Source: Beggiatoa leptomitoformis
GTDB taxonomy: Bacteria > Pseudomonadota > Gammaproteobacteria > Beggiatoales > Beggiatoaceae
Length of the DNA: 64,000 nucleotides
NCBI RefSeq assembly: GCF_001305575.3
Contig: NZ_CP012373.2
Coordinates: 1,240,001 to 1,304,000, forward strand
Direction of reading: 5' to 3'
Positions 1-10,243 of this stretch are shown here, one piece after another (positions within the stretch are counted from its first letter, which is position 1; the number at the start of each line of letters is the position of its first letter). The position numbers were made by a program, and so were the translations under genes. The notes below the pieces were generated by a model. It was not told where the DNA came from and did not search any database. It worked only from the letters and a program-made list of their open reading frames with translations.

Positions 1-1608
1 GTGTTTGGTTGCGGTTAAACCATCCATTTCTGGCATTTGCACATCCATAAAAACGACATCATAAGGTTGTCTTTTTAAGAAAGTCAGCACTTCTATCCCA
101 TTATTGGCAATATCTACATCGTAACCCAGTTTTTTCAGCATGATACTAGCGACTTTCTGATTGGTTAAATTATCTTCAGCCAATAAAATCCGTAACTCAT
201 TAATAGATGTGGATGTAGGCTGTGGCATTTCAATAATGGTATTAACCGATGATGCTACAATGTCAACTTTAGGTAAAAGTGCTTGTAACAAAACAGAATA
301 TAAACGAGCGGGTTTTAATGGTTTGGTCAATGTAGAATAAGTCTGCCCCTCTCTACTGGGTAAATAAGCGGTTGCTAAAACAATAATGGGGCATGTCGCA
401 CGTTGATAAATACTACTTAATTTTGTAAGACGAGAAATATCTTCTTCATTAGGCAGATGTACATCTAATAAAATCGCGTGCCATTCTGTATTACTTCTCA
501 ATAAATCATGGAATTTTGAAAGTTCTTCTATTTCAACTGTTTCCATCCCCCAGTATTTCACTTGCTTTCTTAACACTTCTCGATTACTGGGATATTGGCT
601 ACAAACAAGCAATCGTTTGTTAATCAGCGTGGGGTGCGTGGTATATAAATAAGGATAAGGATTATCTAAGCTGGTTTGTACTTGAATAGTAAAATGAAAA
701 GTAGAGCCATTATTTTCTACGCTTTCTACCCACACATTCCCCCCCATCAATAAACTTAAACTTTTACTAATGGTTAAGCCCAATCCTGTACCGCCATGTT
801 TGCGGGTTGTGGAACTGTCAATTTGAGTAAAGGGTTGAAACAAACGATGCAAGCGTGATGAAGGAATGCCAATGCCTGTATCTTTAATAGCAAAATGAAT
901 TGTTTCAGGTGGTGTTAGGTGTTCTTCTGTTGTTTTTATGGGAAATTCATTATTTGGAAAATAAGGCGGAAAATCTGGAATCTCTTTATCAACAATAACT
1001 TTTACTTCCCCTGTTTCAGTAAACTTTACAGAATTACTAAGCATATTCAATAAGATTTGACGAATACGTGTCACATCGCCAACCACAATAACGGGGACAT
1101 CATCACTAATTTGATAAACAAGGTTAAGATTTTTAGTAACCGCAACGCTTGAGACTAACCCGAGCGCGTTTTCTACACATAACCGCAAATCTAAAGGACG
1201 ACATTCTAATTCCAAGCGTCCTGCTTCAATCTTAGAAAAGTCTAAAATATCATTAATCAGCGTTAAAAGCGTTTCCCCACTGGTACGAATGGTATTGAGA
1301 TAGTCCAGTTGTTCTGCATTTAAAGCGGTATCTTGCAGAATGGCAGACATGCCTATCACCGCATTTAAAGGCGTGCGGATTTCATGACTCATATTAGCAA
1401 GAAACTCAGACTTGGCTCGAGTTGCTTCTTCGGCAACTTCTCGGGCGGCAAGCAGTTCGTTTTCTATTGCATCAGCATGTTCTGTCGTTGTCTCAAGCAG
1501 AATTTCTAAATCCACCTTTTGCATTAATAAGTCGGCAATACTATCTTGTAGCCGCTGTACTTCTGCTAATAAGGCTTCTTTAGTCCACTCTTCCACTGTT
1601 GTTGACAT
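1..1608 (-). CDS. Hybrid sensor histidine kinase/response regulator (C-terminus beyond window)
   Basis: Reading the minus strand from ATG at 1608 gives an open frame of 536 codons that runs off the left edge. A short N-terminal coiled coil (about residues 1-55) leads into a HisKA box with [16 protein letters not shown], so the phosphoacceptor His is intact. A HATPase domain with an extended loop follows, then a first receiver-like domain with [11 protein letters not shown]. The second receiver contains LLAEDN and [11 protein letters not shown], and the window cuts it shortly after the phosphorylatable Asp. There is no transmembrane segment or PAS domain at the N-terminus, so it is probably a cytoplasmic kinase that receives its signal from a partner. 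The two genes upstream on the same strand encode a STAS protein and a HATPase-like regulator, which probably form its input module. An HPt domain could lie beyond the edge. Confidence 0.93.
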   Translation of the reverse strand, partial: MSTTVEEWTKEALLAEVQRLQDSIADLLMQKVDLEILLETTTEHADAIENELLAAREVAEEATRAKSEFLANMSHEIRTPLNAVIGMSAILQDTALNAEQLDYLNTIRTSGETLLTLINDILDFSKIEAGRLELECRPLDLRLCVENALGLVSSVAVTKNLNLVYQISDDVPVIVVGDVTRIRQILLNMLSNSVKFTETGEVKVIVDKEIPDFPPYFPNNEFPIKTTEEHLTPPETIHFAIKDTGIGIPSSRLHRLFQPFTQIDSSTTRKHGGTGLGLTISKSLSLLMGGNVWVESVENNGSTFHFTIQVQTSLDNPYPYLYTTHPTLINKRLLVCSQYPSNREVLRKQVKYWGMETVEIEELSKFHDLLRSNTEWHAILLDVHLPNEEDISRLTKLSSIYQRATCPIIVLATAYLPSREGQTYSTLTKPLKPARLYSVLLQALLPKVDIVASSVNTIIEMPQPTSTSINELRILLAEDNLTNQKVASIMLKKLGYDVDIANNGIEVLTFLKRQPYDVVFMDVQMPEMDGLTATKH

Positions 1609-1686
1609 TCTATCAACTCGTACTGTTAGGTTATTTGATCAATAGCATTGATTATGGATGATGCAATCATGGAGTAAATAAAGTAT

Positions 1687-2031
1687 TTATTCCCACTCCA
1701 TTAAGAGGCTAGGCATCAAGCGTTGCAAATTTTTTAATGATTTACCTTGCCACGGAATCTTTTTAGAGCCGAGCAATACAACTTGAATATCTGGTTTTTG
1801 TCGCATTTTAATCATAAATTTAGAAAGTACGTTAATACCAGAGCTATTTAAAAATTCTAACTGCCGAAGATTTAACGTAATACTCGGTGGATTTTGTGCC
1901 GCAACTGCATCTAGTAATTGTACAACAGGGGCATACTCTTCCATTCCACTTAAACGGAAAGACCCTTGACAAACAACAGTGGAATTAACACTGTCATATT
2001 CAACACTATAATCACCTGTTTTAATATCCAT
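1687..2031 (-). CDS. STAS-domain regulator, slr1659-like
   Basis: A 114-aa single-domain protein. The pattern around ITLNLRQLEFLNSSGINVL is the STAS (anti-sigma-factor antagonist) phosphorylation loop with SSG, so a Ser at the usual position is available. The tail GKSLKNLQRLMPSL is typical of the slr1659 superfamily of cyanobacterial and proteobacterial regulators. The gene lies between the slr1658-like gene upstream (28-nt gap) and the hybrid kinase downstream (78-nt gap), all on the minus strand, so one transcript is likely. By family knowledge the STAS protein would be bound or phosphorylated by the HATPase-like partner. The specific output is not known. The slr1659 assignment is from memory of the pattern, not a search. 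Confidence 0.85.
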   Translation of the reverse strand: MDIKTGDYSVEYDSVNSTVVCQGSFRLSGMEEYAPVVQLLDAVAAQNPPSITLNLRQLEFLNSSGINVLSKFMIKMRQKPDIQVVLLGSKKIPWQGKSLKNLQRLMPSLLMEWE

Positions 2032-2059
2032 GAACCTATAAACTCCTCAAACACGTCAT

Positions 2060-2635
2060 TCAAACCGCTAATTCAGCCATTGTGGTAACTGTTACGACAC
2101 GCGGGTTTTCTGTGGCGGTCTCAAACTTCCATCCCAACGTTGCTCCATAATCATTCATCATGGTCAGTAGCCCTAGCCCTGATGCATCAGTGTCACTTTC
2201 CGCGTTTTTTTCTAAGCGGTAAATATACAATTCTTGCGGGTCAGCACTGAGCATTTCCTGAATACGGTGTTGAAAGGCTGTTTGTGTTTCTGGATGAATA
2301 CTATTAGTTACATAGAATAATATTCGCTCGCTATGCAGTTGTAATTTAATACTAATTGGGTGATTTGTACTATCATTATTGAATTTCATGGCATTTTCCA
2401 ATAACTCATTGGCAATATAACCCACTGCGCCACGAATATCCGTTTGTCGGTCAAATGTCGTTGGGTCATCATCACTAATTGGAAAAAAAGTTGTTAGATA
2501 GTCCGCCAGAAAATCCGCAGATAAACCATTGTTCCGCCAACGTTGTTTTAAAGGTATTGAACTGGGTGAAAAACCCAGTATCAAATACTCCTCACTGCTT
2601 TGATTTTCTATAAAATTACCAAATACTTGCCTCAT
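2060..2635 (-). CDS. HATPase-like regulator, slr1658-like (putative serine kinase/anti-sigma type)
   Basis: I start at ATG 2635 because a GGGGA Shine-Dalgarno lies about 9 nt upstream. A GTG at 2689 would add 18 residues including a His run but has no good ribosome site. The protein (about 191 aa) has an N box (ELLENAMKFN) and a G box (ASGLGLLTMMNDYGA), the ATP-binding signatures of the GHKL fold, but no HisKA dimerisation domain. This fits the slr1658 superfamily, which pairs with slr1659-like STAS proteins. It is the first gene of the three-gene minus-strand run and probably acts as the switch that phosphorylates or sequesters the STAS protein. The stimulus is unknown. Confidence 0.82.
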   Translation of the reverse strand: MRQVFGNFIENQSSEEYLILGFSPSSIPLKQRWRNNGLSADFLADYLTTFFPISDDDPTTFDRQTDIRGAVGYIANELLENAMKFNNDSTNHPISIKLQLHSERILFYVTNSIHPETQTAFQHRIQEMLSADPQELYIYRLEKNAESDTDASGLGLLTMMNDYGATLGWKFETATENPRVVTVTTMAELAV

Positions 2636-2774
2636 ATCCACGAATCCCCTTTCATGATGATGATGGTCTTGCCTGAATATAGTTATCACCTAAGTATTCT
2701 AAAATTGACCGAATTTTATTAACAACATTACTTAAAGGGCATTTTGCCTGATTCTCTATCACTAAGTAAATCAA

Positions 2775-4367
2775 TTAGTGAAACCAATCAAACCACCCCG
2801 ATTTTTCTTCGGTGATTTGCCAACTGTTACCCACAATGCTATTAAAACGAGAACTCGCACTTTCTAATGGCATATTTTGGTAATGACGCACCATATTGTC
2901 ATATATGTCATTAAAAGCACTGTCTTTGTCTAATAAAATACCTGAGTAATGATTATTATAAATAACATTAGCCGCAACAATATTCTCAATTGCAGGCAAA
3001 AAATCTAAAGACTGCTCATCTGGCGTGTTATGTGTTAATTCAGGTTCTAACCCCGCATTTCCCAATAAAATACCAAAAAAATGGAAACGACTATTTTCAC
3101 CTTGATTATTATTCATTAAAGTATTAAATAATATAAGGTTACGTAACCCAGAACGGACAAGTTTTATACCATCTCCCGCACCATCACGTACAGTATTCCA
3201 TATAAGCAAATTCTGTGCGGCGTTATCTAAAGAAATAGCTGGTAATTTAGCAACAGAAGAGCCATCTGCCAGTTTACCAAACTTAAAAACTAAATCTTGT
3301 TTCAAACTTTCGTCAGTTTGATGCGACCGAAAACCATTATGGATAAAAGTATTTTCTTGAATAACATTATTGACACTGCCAAAGTCTAAACATAGACCTT
3401 CTTTATCATTATCAGCAATATAGTTACGTAAAATGAGGTTGCCATAACCGCCATCGCTATAAATACCTTGTGCAAAGTGTCCTGTAATACGATTTTCTTC
3501 AATCAATAGCGCATGTGGCGCGGGCATTAGTGGGAAAATAGCTTGTGCAAGCCCATTTGTAGGGAAATTAATCGTTGTGGGTAACACTTGCATATCAGTC
3601 AGTAAAACCCCAGCACCGTTATTATCAGGATTTTGACCGTCAGAAATTTGACTATTATGTAGCCAAACATGATGCGTATCCCCTTGCAATACAATTCCGC
3701 CTTGTTGCGGATGTGTAACTATTAATTGTGCCAATTCAATCATTGCACTGTCTTGAATAACAACACCGCGCGCAGGTGCAGTAAAAGATAGATTATTTAA
3801 AATAATTAGTTGTGAATTTACAATTCTAACACCAGTTCCCTGTGTTTTGATGTTTATATTACTCAATTGCACATTTTTTGCCGCATTGATGATAACTGTA
3901 TCGGTAATATCATTATTCATAGCTAGAAACACGGTTTGATTTCCAACTAGCCAAGTATCTGATGGCAATCGCAATGGCTCATCCATCACGATAGTTTGTG
4001 CGGTCAATATAATCTTATGACTACCTTGCAATTGAGCAAGAACGGCATTCAGCCGACTACTTTCTGCATCAGAAAAAACGATAACAGGCACATCCACTGC
4101 CCACTGCGGCACATTTTCTGTGAGAGACTGGCGTAAACGTTGCTCATAAATGGTATGTGTTTCTATCATCGTCAATGGAATAGAGACTGCTTCAGCGCGT
4201 TGCAATACCTTTGAATTGTTCAACTGTTTTTGTAATGAATCAGTGGATGGAACACGGGATAAGGGCGGAAGATGATAAGTTTTTAAAAAACTTTCCGCAG
4301 TCACCATTTCCGTGTAAAAACCCAGCAATAGAAACAGTAAAAATATTTTAATCAGTTGCATAGTCAT
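2775..4367 (-). CDS. Secreted right-handed beta-helix repeat protein
   Basis: A 530-aa protein with a clear signal peptide (hydrophobic LIKIFLLFLLLGFY, likely cut after VTA near residue 24). From about residue 100 it contains repeated strands with N ladders such as NLILRNYIADND, NVIQENTFIHNG and NLLIWNTVRDGAGDG, the pattern of NosD/AlgG/pectate-lyase-type parallel beta helices. ITGHFAQGIYSDGG resembles one coil of these helices. The fold suggests a periplasmic or extracellular carbohydrate-binding or carbohydrate-modifying protein such as an epimerase or lyase. I see no residue set that proves catalysis. It is transcribed alone, with about 140 nt to the regulator operon downstream. A second ATG lies two codons in (4361). 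Neither start has a strong ribosome site. Confidence 0.85.
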   Translation of the reverse strand: MTMQLIKIFLLFLLLGFYTEMVTAESFLKTYHLPPLSRVPSTDSLQKQLNNSKVLQRAEAVSIPLTMIETHTIYEQRLRQSLTENVPQWAVDVPVIVFSDAESSRLNAVLAQLQGSHKIILTAQTIVMDEPLRLPSDTWLVGNQTVFLAMNNDITDTVIINAAKNVQLSNINIKTQGTGVRIVNSQLIILNNLSFTAPARGVVIQDSAMIELAQLIVTHPQQGGIVLQGDTHHVWLHNSQISDGQNPDNNGAGVLLTDMQVLPTTINFPTNGLAQAIFPLMPAPHALLIEENRITGHFAQGIYSDGGYGNLILRNYIADNDKEGLCLDFGSVNNVIQENTFIHNGFRSHQTDESLKQDLVFKFGKLADGSSVAKLPAISLDNAAQNLLIWNTVRDGAGDGIKLVRSGLRNLILFNTLMNNNQGENSRFHFFGILLGNAGLEPELTHNTPDEQSLDFLPAIENIVAANVIYNNHYSGILLDKDSAFNDIYDNMVRHYQNMPLESASSRFNSIVGNSWQITEEKSGWFDWFH

Positions 4368-4732
4368 AGCACTAAAAATAAAGTGGAAGGTAAGCTTTTC
4401 AGAAACCGAATGTTACGCGATTTCATTTTCTCTGCCGATTAACAAAAGAATACCGAAATCAATAAATAACCCAATATATACGCACTTATAAATTGTAGGC
4501 GCGCATTTTAACGCAATTTATGATGCAATACGTGATACTTAATCCGTTTCAACATTTATATATTTAAAATAGGCAAGCGTGAACATAAAAGCAGTTCTTG
4601 TTTTAAATAAGGCTTTAAAATCAGATAACTTTGATTTAATGACATAAATTAAGTCATCCGCAACCACAATAACCCGTCACTACACCCTAAAATTACACTA
4701 TGTAATACTCTCCATAGATGCTGGAGAAACCA
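4368..4732. other. Intergenic region between divergent genes
   Basis: About 365 AT-rich bases separate the divergent beta-helix and HD-GYP genes, so both promoters should lie here. I see no open frame, no convincing -35/-10 pair and no strong hairpin. Confidence 0.5.
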
Positions 4733-5974
4733 ATGACTATTAAAATAAAATTAAGAGAAGTAATTTATGCACTTGCGGATGCCTTAGATTTAGTTGGCAT
4801 TGATGAAGTTGAGCATGGGAAACGGGTTGGCTACATGAGCGTTGAATGTGGTAAACAACTGGGTTTAAAACAAGAAACGTTAGACATACTATTTCATGCG
4901 GCACTCCTGCATGATTGCGGCGTATCATCCAGTAACTCGTTACAACATCTCATTAAAGAAATGGAGTGGAATAATGTTGATGAACACTGCCGACGAGGCA
5001 GTGAATTGTTGCTGAGTGTTGAACCCTTTGCCCATCTCACCCCTGTTATTCGTCACCACCACACGCATTGGGATATGTTACAGGATGTTAATATTACAGC
5101 AAACAATGCCCAACTGAGTAACCTTATTTTTCTCATGGACAGAGTTGATGCACTGGCTGCTTCACAAGAAGGTAAAGATATTCTATCAAAAAGGGCATTT
5201 ATTCAAAAAACCATCACACAATACGGTGGCTCGCTCTTTTCACCCGAATTAATCGAGTTATTTTTAAGCGTGTCTGCTAAAGAAGCCTTTTGGATTACCC
5301 TAGAAACTCGCCATTTATGCCATTATCTACGTGAAAAAGAAGAGGTTAAAGACGCAATTATCATAGATTTTCAAGAACTGAAACAGATTGCGGGTATTTT
5401 TGCCAATATTGTCGATGCAAAAAGTGCTTACACACATGAACATTCGCTTGGTGTCTCTAATTTAGCCCATTTACTTGCCCAAAAATGCAACCTTAGTTTC
5501 GCAACTTGTGAAAAATTAGAAGTTGCTGGATTACTGCACGATTTAGGTAAATTACAAGTACCCGATACTATTTTAGAAAAACCCGGCATATTAACCGCCG
5601 AAGAGCGAACCGTTATTAGTCGTCATAGCTTTGAAACTTACCAAATTTTAAAAAAAATTTCAGGTATAGAAGACATTGCTGAATGGGCAGGTTTTCATCA
5701 TGAAACCCCCGGCGGACACGGTTATCCTTTTCAACTGAAAGACCAAGAACTCCGTTTAGAAGCCAGAATTATCGGTGTTGCTGATGTTTTTCAAGCCCTC
5801 GCACAAAAACGTCCTTACCGTGACCCCATGCCAATCGCACAAATTATGCGAATGCTGAAAGAGTTTGCTAGAGAAAATCGCTTAGATGGCAATCTTATTC
5901 ACTTAGTAGAAAATAATTTAGAAGAATGTTGGCAAGCCGCTCTCTGCTATGATAGAACCAAGCTCTCATCCTAA
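4733..5974 (+). CDS. Tandem HD protein with C-terminal HD-GYP domain (putative c-di-GMP phosphodiesterase)
   Basis: I chose ATG 4733 because GGAGA lies 6 nt upstream. The ATG at 4718 lacks a ribosome site. The 413-aa protein has two HD domains. The first (about residues 25-110) has HGKRVGYMSVECGKQLGL, LLHDCG and HHHTHW. The second (about 240-370) has HEHSLGV, LLHDLGKLQVPD and HHETPGGHGYP. The latter is a variant of the canonical HD-GYP motif HHExxDGxGYP in which the Asp is replaced by Gly. The metal-binding His/Asp residues look present, so hydrolysis of c-di-GMP (or cGAMP) is plausible but the altered motif leaves specificity open. The SGNH esterase gene follows after 29 nt, so the two may be cotranscribed. 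Confidence 0.9.
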   Translation: MTIKIKLREVIYALADALDLVGIDEVEHGKRVGYMSVECGKQLGLKQETLDILFHAALLHDCGVSSSNSLQHLIKEMEWNNVDEHCRRGSELLLSVEPFAHLTPVIRHHHTHWDMLQDVNITANNAQLSNLIFLMDRVDALAASQEGKDILSKRAFIQKTITQYGGSLFSPELIELFLSVSAKEAFWITLETRHLCHYLREKEEVKDAIIIDFQELKQIAGIFANIVDAKSAYTHEHSLGVSNLAHLLAQKCNLSFATCEKLEVAGLLHDLGKLQVPDTILEKPGILTAEERTVISRHSFETYQILKKISGIEDIAEWAGFHHETPGGHGYPFQLKDQELRLEARIIGVADVFQALAQKRPYRDPMPIAQIMRMLKEFARENRLDGNLIHLVENNLEECWQAALCYDRTKLSS

Positions 5975-6003
5975 TCCTCTAATTCTCATTCAATGGTTGT
6001 TCC

Positions 6004-6642
6004 ATGTATAAATTAATTACGCTTTTTTATAAAAATATACAATGGCTTGCTATATTTCTGCTATTAAGTGCTTGTAGCGAAACCGTTCCGCCTGTTTCTC
6101 ATCTTTCTACAGATGCCGTTATTCTCGCATTTGGCGATAGCCTAACTTATGGAACGGGTGCAAATAGTGAAACAGAAAGTTATCCATCTGTTTTATCAGA
6201 AGAAATAAGAAGACAAGTGATTAATGCGGGCGTACCAGGAGAAACAACAGCAGGCGGACTAGAACGATTGCCGCAAGCATTACAAGAATACCAGCCCAAT
6301 TTATTGATTTTATGCTTAGGTGGGAATGATTTTCTTCGCAACATGAGTACTCGTATTGCACAAGATAATCTGCGCCAGATGATAAAAATGGCAAAAGACC
6401 AACAGATAGATGTAGTTTTACTGGGTGTCCCCCAGCCCGGTATTTTCTTATCGGCTGCCGACTTTTACGGCGAGTTGGCAAAAGAATTTAACATTCCTTA
6501 TGAAGGTAATATTATCAGTGAAGTACTCTCAGATAACGCCTTAAAAAGTGATACCGTACATCCTAATGCGCAAGGCTACCAACAAATGGCTAACGCCATT
6601 GAAACCCTGCTTATAAAAGCAAAAGCCATTGATGCTAAATGA
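6004..6642 (+). CDS. Arylesterase/lysophospholipase of the SGNH (TesA-like) family, predicted lipoprotein
   Basis: A 212-aa protein with the SGNH blocks in order: FGDSLTYG (nucleophile Ser, block I), NAGVPGETTAGGLERL (block II Gly), CLGGNDFLR (block III Asn) and SDTVHPNAQGY (block V Asp/His). The N-terminus has a hydrophobic stretch ending in LLLSACSE, a lipobox, so it is probably a membrane-anchored periplasmic lipoprotein. E. coli TesA, by contrast, is a soluble periplasmic enzyme. It likely hydrolyses short acyl esters or lysophospholipids. It follows the HD-GYP gene closely and is probably in the same transcript. No terminator hairpin is obvious behind it. Confidence 0.9.
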   Translation: MYKLITLFYKNIQWLAIFLLLSACSETVPPVSHLSTDAVILAFGDSLTYGTGANSETESYPSVLSEEIRRQVINAGVPGETTAGGLERLPQALQEYQPNLLILCLGGNDFLRNMSTRIAQDNLRQMIKMAKDQQIDVVLLGVPQPGIFLSAADFYGELAKEFNIPYEGNIISEVLSDNALKSDTVHPNAQGYQQMANAIETLLIKAKAIDAK

Positions 6643-6782
6643 TAATAAAGCGCAAATAAATTAAGCTTTGCCATCAAATAATCAGATGATTGAAATGCAG
6701 TCACAAAAATAATGGCGGCTTAAGAATTTAATTAGCACAGTATTTCTGACGGCTCATCAACCATTTTCAAAAAAGATGATAA

Positions 6783-8573
6783 TTAACCCCTTAACAATCC
6801 TTTTTTTAATAAAGGCACACCGTGTTTTGCCAATATATTTCTTTCAAAATCCTTTACTGACATTGGCTTAAAAAAATAAAATCCTTGTACATATTGGCAA
6901 CGCAATTGATGCAAGAAAATCAACTGTTCTTGCGTTTCTACGCCTTCCGCAATCACTTTAAGCTTTAAACCGTTTGCCATCGCAATAATGGCTTTTACAA
7001 GCGAAGCATCCTCTTGTTTGCCAATAGAATCACGAATAAATGAACGGTCAATTTTTAAAAAATCCAGCGGAAACCGTTTTAAATAACTCAGTGAGGAATA
7101 ACCCGTTCCAAAATCATCTATAGACAATTTTACGCCTAGCTCTTTGATTTTATGAAACCACTGAATATTTGCAACCGTATCTTCCATTAATAAGCTTTCA
7201 GTGATTTCCAAACTCAATAATTCAGGCGATAACTGGGTAGTCTGCAAAACATCGGCAATCGTAGCCGTACTTAAACCCCGTTTGAGTTGATGCGTTGATA
7301 CGTTGACAGACACACCTATCGGTAAGTTGGTGCGCGTTTGCCATATACTGGTTTGCTGTGCTGCGGTATAAAGCACCCATTCGCCCAATTTCGCAATTAA
7401 CCCTGTTTCTTCCGCCAGCGGGATAAATTCATAAGGCGGTACTTTTCCACGTGTTGGATGTTCCCAACGCAATAAAGCTTCAGCTTTACTGACTAATCCT
7501 GTTTCTAAATCGACAATCGGCTGATAGTAGATTTCTAGCTCTTCTCGTTCAATCGCATGGCGTAAATCGTGTTCTAAGCCCATCCGTGTATGAATTTGTT
7601 CATTCATTTTAGAGGTAAAAAACTGATAAACATTAGGTCCTATCGCTTTTGCGCGATACATTGCCATGTCTGCATTGCGTAATAAAATATCGGCATCGTT
7701 AGCATCTGCAGGATAAACGGTTACCCCAATACTTGTGCCTACGAAAACAGTTTGTCCATTTAATTCAAATGGCTCTGTTAATTTACTAATAATATTTTCA
7801 GCGATAACTGCGATTTCATCTTCTTTAAGCAAATTACCCAATACAATGGTAAATTTATCTCCGCTAAACCGCGCCACAGTGTCTGTATCTCTAACGCATG
7901 TTAAAAGGCGTTGTGCAACTTTTTGCAATAACAAATCACCAACAGCATGACCCAAGGTATTATTAATAACTTTAAAATGGTCTAAATCAATAAACAGCAA
8001 TGCAACTAATAAATTCTCGCGGTTAGCGACAATAAGCGCATTCGATAACCGGTCAATAAGCAAGGTATTATTAGGCAACCCTGTTAAAAAATCATAGTTT
8101 GTTTGTCGCCATAACTGTTCTTCATCATGCTTGATTTTGCTAATATCCGTAAAAATAGCGACAAAAGCGAAAATCTCACCATTTTCATCCTCAATTTTTG
8201 TAATCGTCAACCATTCAGGATAAATTTCGCCACTTTTCCGCCGATTCCAAATCTCACCTTGCCACTGCCCTTTTTGGCTTAACACCACCCACATGGCTTT
8301 ATAAAAACTGGCATCGTGACGACCTGAACTTAAAAATTGCGGATTTTTACCTAAAATTTCTGCTTTGCTATAACCTGTAATTTGTGAAAAAGCAGGATTT
8401 ACCGCATAGATATAATTGTTTTTATCAGTAATAACAATTGCTTCAGCGGCTGCATCAAAAATAGTCGTTGCAATTCTTAACTGCCTCTCTACGTGTTGTT
8501 GCTTGTTTGTATCCAGCAAGCTTAGCAACGCACTTGGATCGAATAGTCCTACATCTTGTTTCAAGAAAAACAT
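6783..8573 (-). CDS. PAS-GGDEF-EAL protein; degenerate GGDEF, intact EAL phosphodiesterase
   Basis: A 596-aa cytoplasmic protein. A PAS domain (about residues 38-150, NPAFSQITGYSKAEILGKNP) is followed by GGDEF (about 160-320) and EAL (about 335-585). The GGDEF signature reads ARFSGDKFTIVL, so the GG[DE]EF active-site loop is degenerate and cyclase activity is unlikely. The EAL domain keeps EALLRW, VNVS, LEITES, IDDFGTGYSSL, LKIDRSFI, AEGVE and YVQGF, the known metal-binding and catalytic positions, so it should hydrolyse c-di-GMP. The GGDEF half may sense GTP. At the ATG (8573) the AAGGA abuts the start with no spacing. A TTG three codons in would have better spacing, so the true start is uncertain by a few residues. 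It is transcribed alone. Confidence 0.94.
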   Translation of the reverse strand: MFFLKQDVGLFDPSALLSLLDTNKQQHVERQLRIATTIFDAAAEAIVITDKNNYIYAVNPAFSQITGYSKAEILGKNPQFLSSGRHDASFYKAMWVVLSQKGQWQGEIWNRRKSGEIYPEWLTITKIEDENGEIFAFVAIFTDISKIKHDEEQLWRQTNYDFLTGLPNNTLLIDRLSNALIVANRENLLVALLFIDLDHFKVINNTLGHAVGDLLLQKVAQRLLTCVRDTDTVARFSGDKFTIVLGNLLKEDEIAVIAENIISKLTEPFELNGQTVFVGTSIGVTVYPADANDADILLRNADMAMYRAKAIGPNVYQFFTSKMNEQIHTRMGLEHDLRHAIEREELEIYYQPIVDLETGLVSKAEALLRWEHPTRGKVPPYEFIPLAEETGLIAKLGEWVLYTAAQQTSIWQTRTNLPIGVSVNVSTHQLKRGLSTATIADVLQTTQLSPELLSLEITESLLMEDTVANIQWFHKIKELGVKLSIDDFGTGYSSLSYLKRFPLDFLKIDRSFIRDSIGKQEDASLVKAIIAMANGLKLKVIAEGVETQEQLIFLHQLRCQYVQGFYFFKPMSVKDFERNILAKHGVPLLKKGLLRG

Positions 8574-8797
8574 TCCTTTTCATGCAAATACAAACATAAT
8601 CAATTAAAAAATATCGCCGCAATAAAATCTACTTTTCACAGATATTTCTTTCACAATATACCACTTCCCTTTAAACACGATAACGCTTTATAAAAACGAT
8701 AAAGAATTATAATTAAAAAAATCTTTATGGTTTATGTAGAATCAAGAAAGAAAAATTATATAACGACAATTACCCCCACACAAAGGACGGCAGCATC

Positions 8798-9853
8798 ATG
8801 CACAATAATCGCATGACCATTACCCAATTTATTATTGAAGAACAACGCCACACAAAAGGTGCGACAGGCGAATTTACCGCTTTATTGAATGATATTGTTA
8901 CCGCTTGCAAATTTATCTCCAATGCCGTCAATCATGGTGCATTGATGGATATTATGGGCGCGATGGATACAGTCAATATACAAGGTGAAGTCCAGAAAAA
9001 ACTGGATGTTATCTCTAATGACATCTTTATTCAGTCTAACGAATGGGCAGGACATTTAGCGGCGATGGTGTCGGAAGAAATGGAAGAAGTTTATCCTATT
9101 CCATCTAAATATCCGCGCGGTAAGTATCTGTTAGTTTTTGACCCGTTGGATGGTTCTTCGAATATTGAAAATAATGTGTCGATTGGAACAATTTTTTCAA
9201 TTTTGCGTTGCCCTGATGGTGTTACAAATCCAACACTGACTGATTTTCTGCAAGCGGGAACACGCCAAGTTTGCGCAGGTTACGCTATTTATGGACCCGC
9301 AACCATGTTGGTTCTAACCACAGGAAATGGTGTGAACGGGTTTACCTTAGATAAAAATGTCGGTGAATTTGTTTTAACGCATCCGCACATTATGATTCCT
9401 GTAGAGACACAAGAGTTTGCGATTAACATGTCAAATATGCGTTTTTGGGAAAGCCCTGTAAAACGTTATATTGACGAGTGTTTGGCTGGTAAATCAGGCG
9501 TGCGTGGCAAGGATTATAATATGCGTTGGATAGCGTCTATGGTCGCTGATGTACATCGCATTTTGATGCGCGGTGGCGTGTATTTGTATCCATTGGATAG
9601 TAAATTAGCCAAGAAAGGCGGACGGTTAAGGCTGTTATACGAGGCTAATCCCATGTCGTTTATCGTTGAACAAGCGGGCGGTTTAAGTTCAACAGGACGA
9701 GAACGCATTATGGAAGTTACCCCCACACAATTGCATCAACGGATTCCCGTGATTTTAGGCTCGAAAAATGAGGTTGCACATATTATTGCGTATCATCAAG
9801 ACAGTTTAAAAGAGGATGCAGACGCGATTAAAAATGCGTTATACGCATGTTAG
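8798..9853 (+). CDS. fbp: Fructose-1,6-bisphosphatase class 1
   Basis: A 351-aa protein of typical length for class I FBPase. Metal and phosphate sites are visible: [26 protein letters not shown] and the C-terminal [16 protein letters not shown]. It converts fructose 1,6-bisphosphate to fructose 6-phosphate in gluconeogenesis and, in autotrophs, in the Calvin cycle. AAGGACGG stands 7-10 nt before the ATG. It is monocistronic with a strong terminator immediately downstream (9897-9934). No carbon-fixation gene adjoins it, so which pathway it mainly serves cannot be decided here. Confidence 0.98.
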   Translation: MHNNRMTITQFIIEEQRHTKGATGEFTALLNDIVTACKFISNAVNHGALMDIMGAMDTVNIQGEVQKKLDVISNDIFIQSNEWAGHLAAMVSEEMEEVYPIPSKYPRGKYLLVFDPLDGSSNIENNVSIGTIFSILRCPDGVTNPTLTDFLQAGTRQVCAGYAIYGPATMLVLTTGNGVNGFTLDKNVGEFVLTHPHIMIPVETQEFAINMSNMRFWESPVKRYIDECLAGKSGVRGKDYNMRWIASMVADVHRILMRGGVYLYPLDSKLAKKGGRLRLLYEANPMSFIVEQAGGLSSTGRERIMEVTPTQLHQRIPVILGSKNEVAHIIAYHQDSLKEDADAIKNALYAC

Positions 9854-9896
9854 CGCAGTTGTAAACCTGTTTTGAAATACTTATTTTTAGAACCTA

Positions 9897-9934
9897 AACC
9901 TGTCAACATTTAAAATATTGACAGGTTTTTTTTT
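9897..9934 (+). terminator. Rho-independent terminator of fbp
   Basis: Perfect 10-bp stem AACCTGTCAA / TTGACAGGTT with an 11-nt loop, followed directly by nine T residues. It lies 43 nt after the fbp stop codon. Confidence 0.92.
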
Positions 9935-10243
9935 AAATAAGTTTAGTTATGTAAAAACTGTGCGGACAATACTACTTGAAGCGATGGCATCCATTGTATG
10001 TTATTGTTCTACAAAATAGTTACTAAAAATGATGGTAGGCTGAGTATTGCCCACCTAAATTTGATAAGTCAACATATCGGCACTTTCAGACGCAAAGACA
10101 AAAAAATTGATGTTTTCTAACGCCGAAAATTCAGTAAATTCTGATTCGGACACACAATCTTTACTTTTATCTCAAGATATTATCTATACTTGCAATGTGA
10201 ATTATTTGTGTCTAAGAATGTGTATTCAAGCGATGACTTAACT
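9935..10243. other. Intergenic region
   Basis: About 310 bases between fbp and the convergent thioesterase gene. I see no gene in it. It contains one diverged copy of the dispersed repeat with core TTGTCTGAATCA (see 10126-10157). Confidence 0.5.
10126..10157 (-). repeat. Dispersed intergenic repeat, diverged copy
   Basis: Read on the minus strand this contains TGTCCGAATCAGAATTTACT, close to the copy at 30548-30578 (TTGTCTGAATCAGAATTTTT). The match was found by eye. Confidence 0.5.

Noticed and set aside
1412-1645. Plus-strand frame over the start of the hybrid kinase gene
   Set aside because: It is the reverse-strand shadow of the HisKA region of the partial kinase (1-1608) and encodes a low-complexity Ser-rich peptide.
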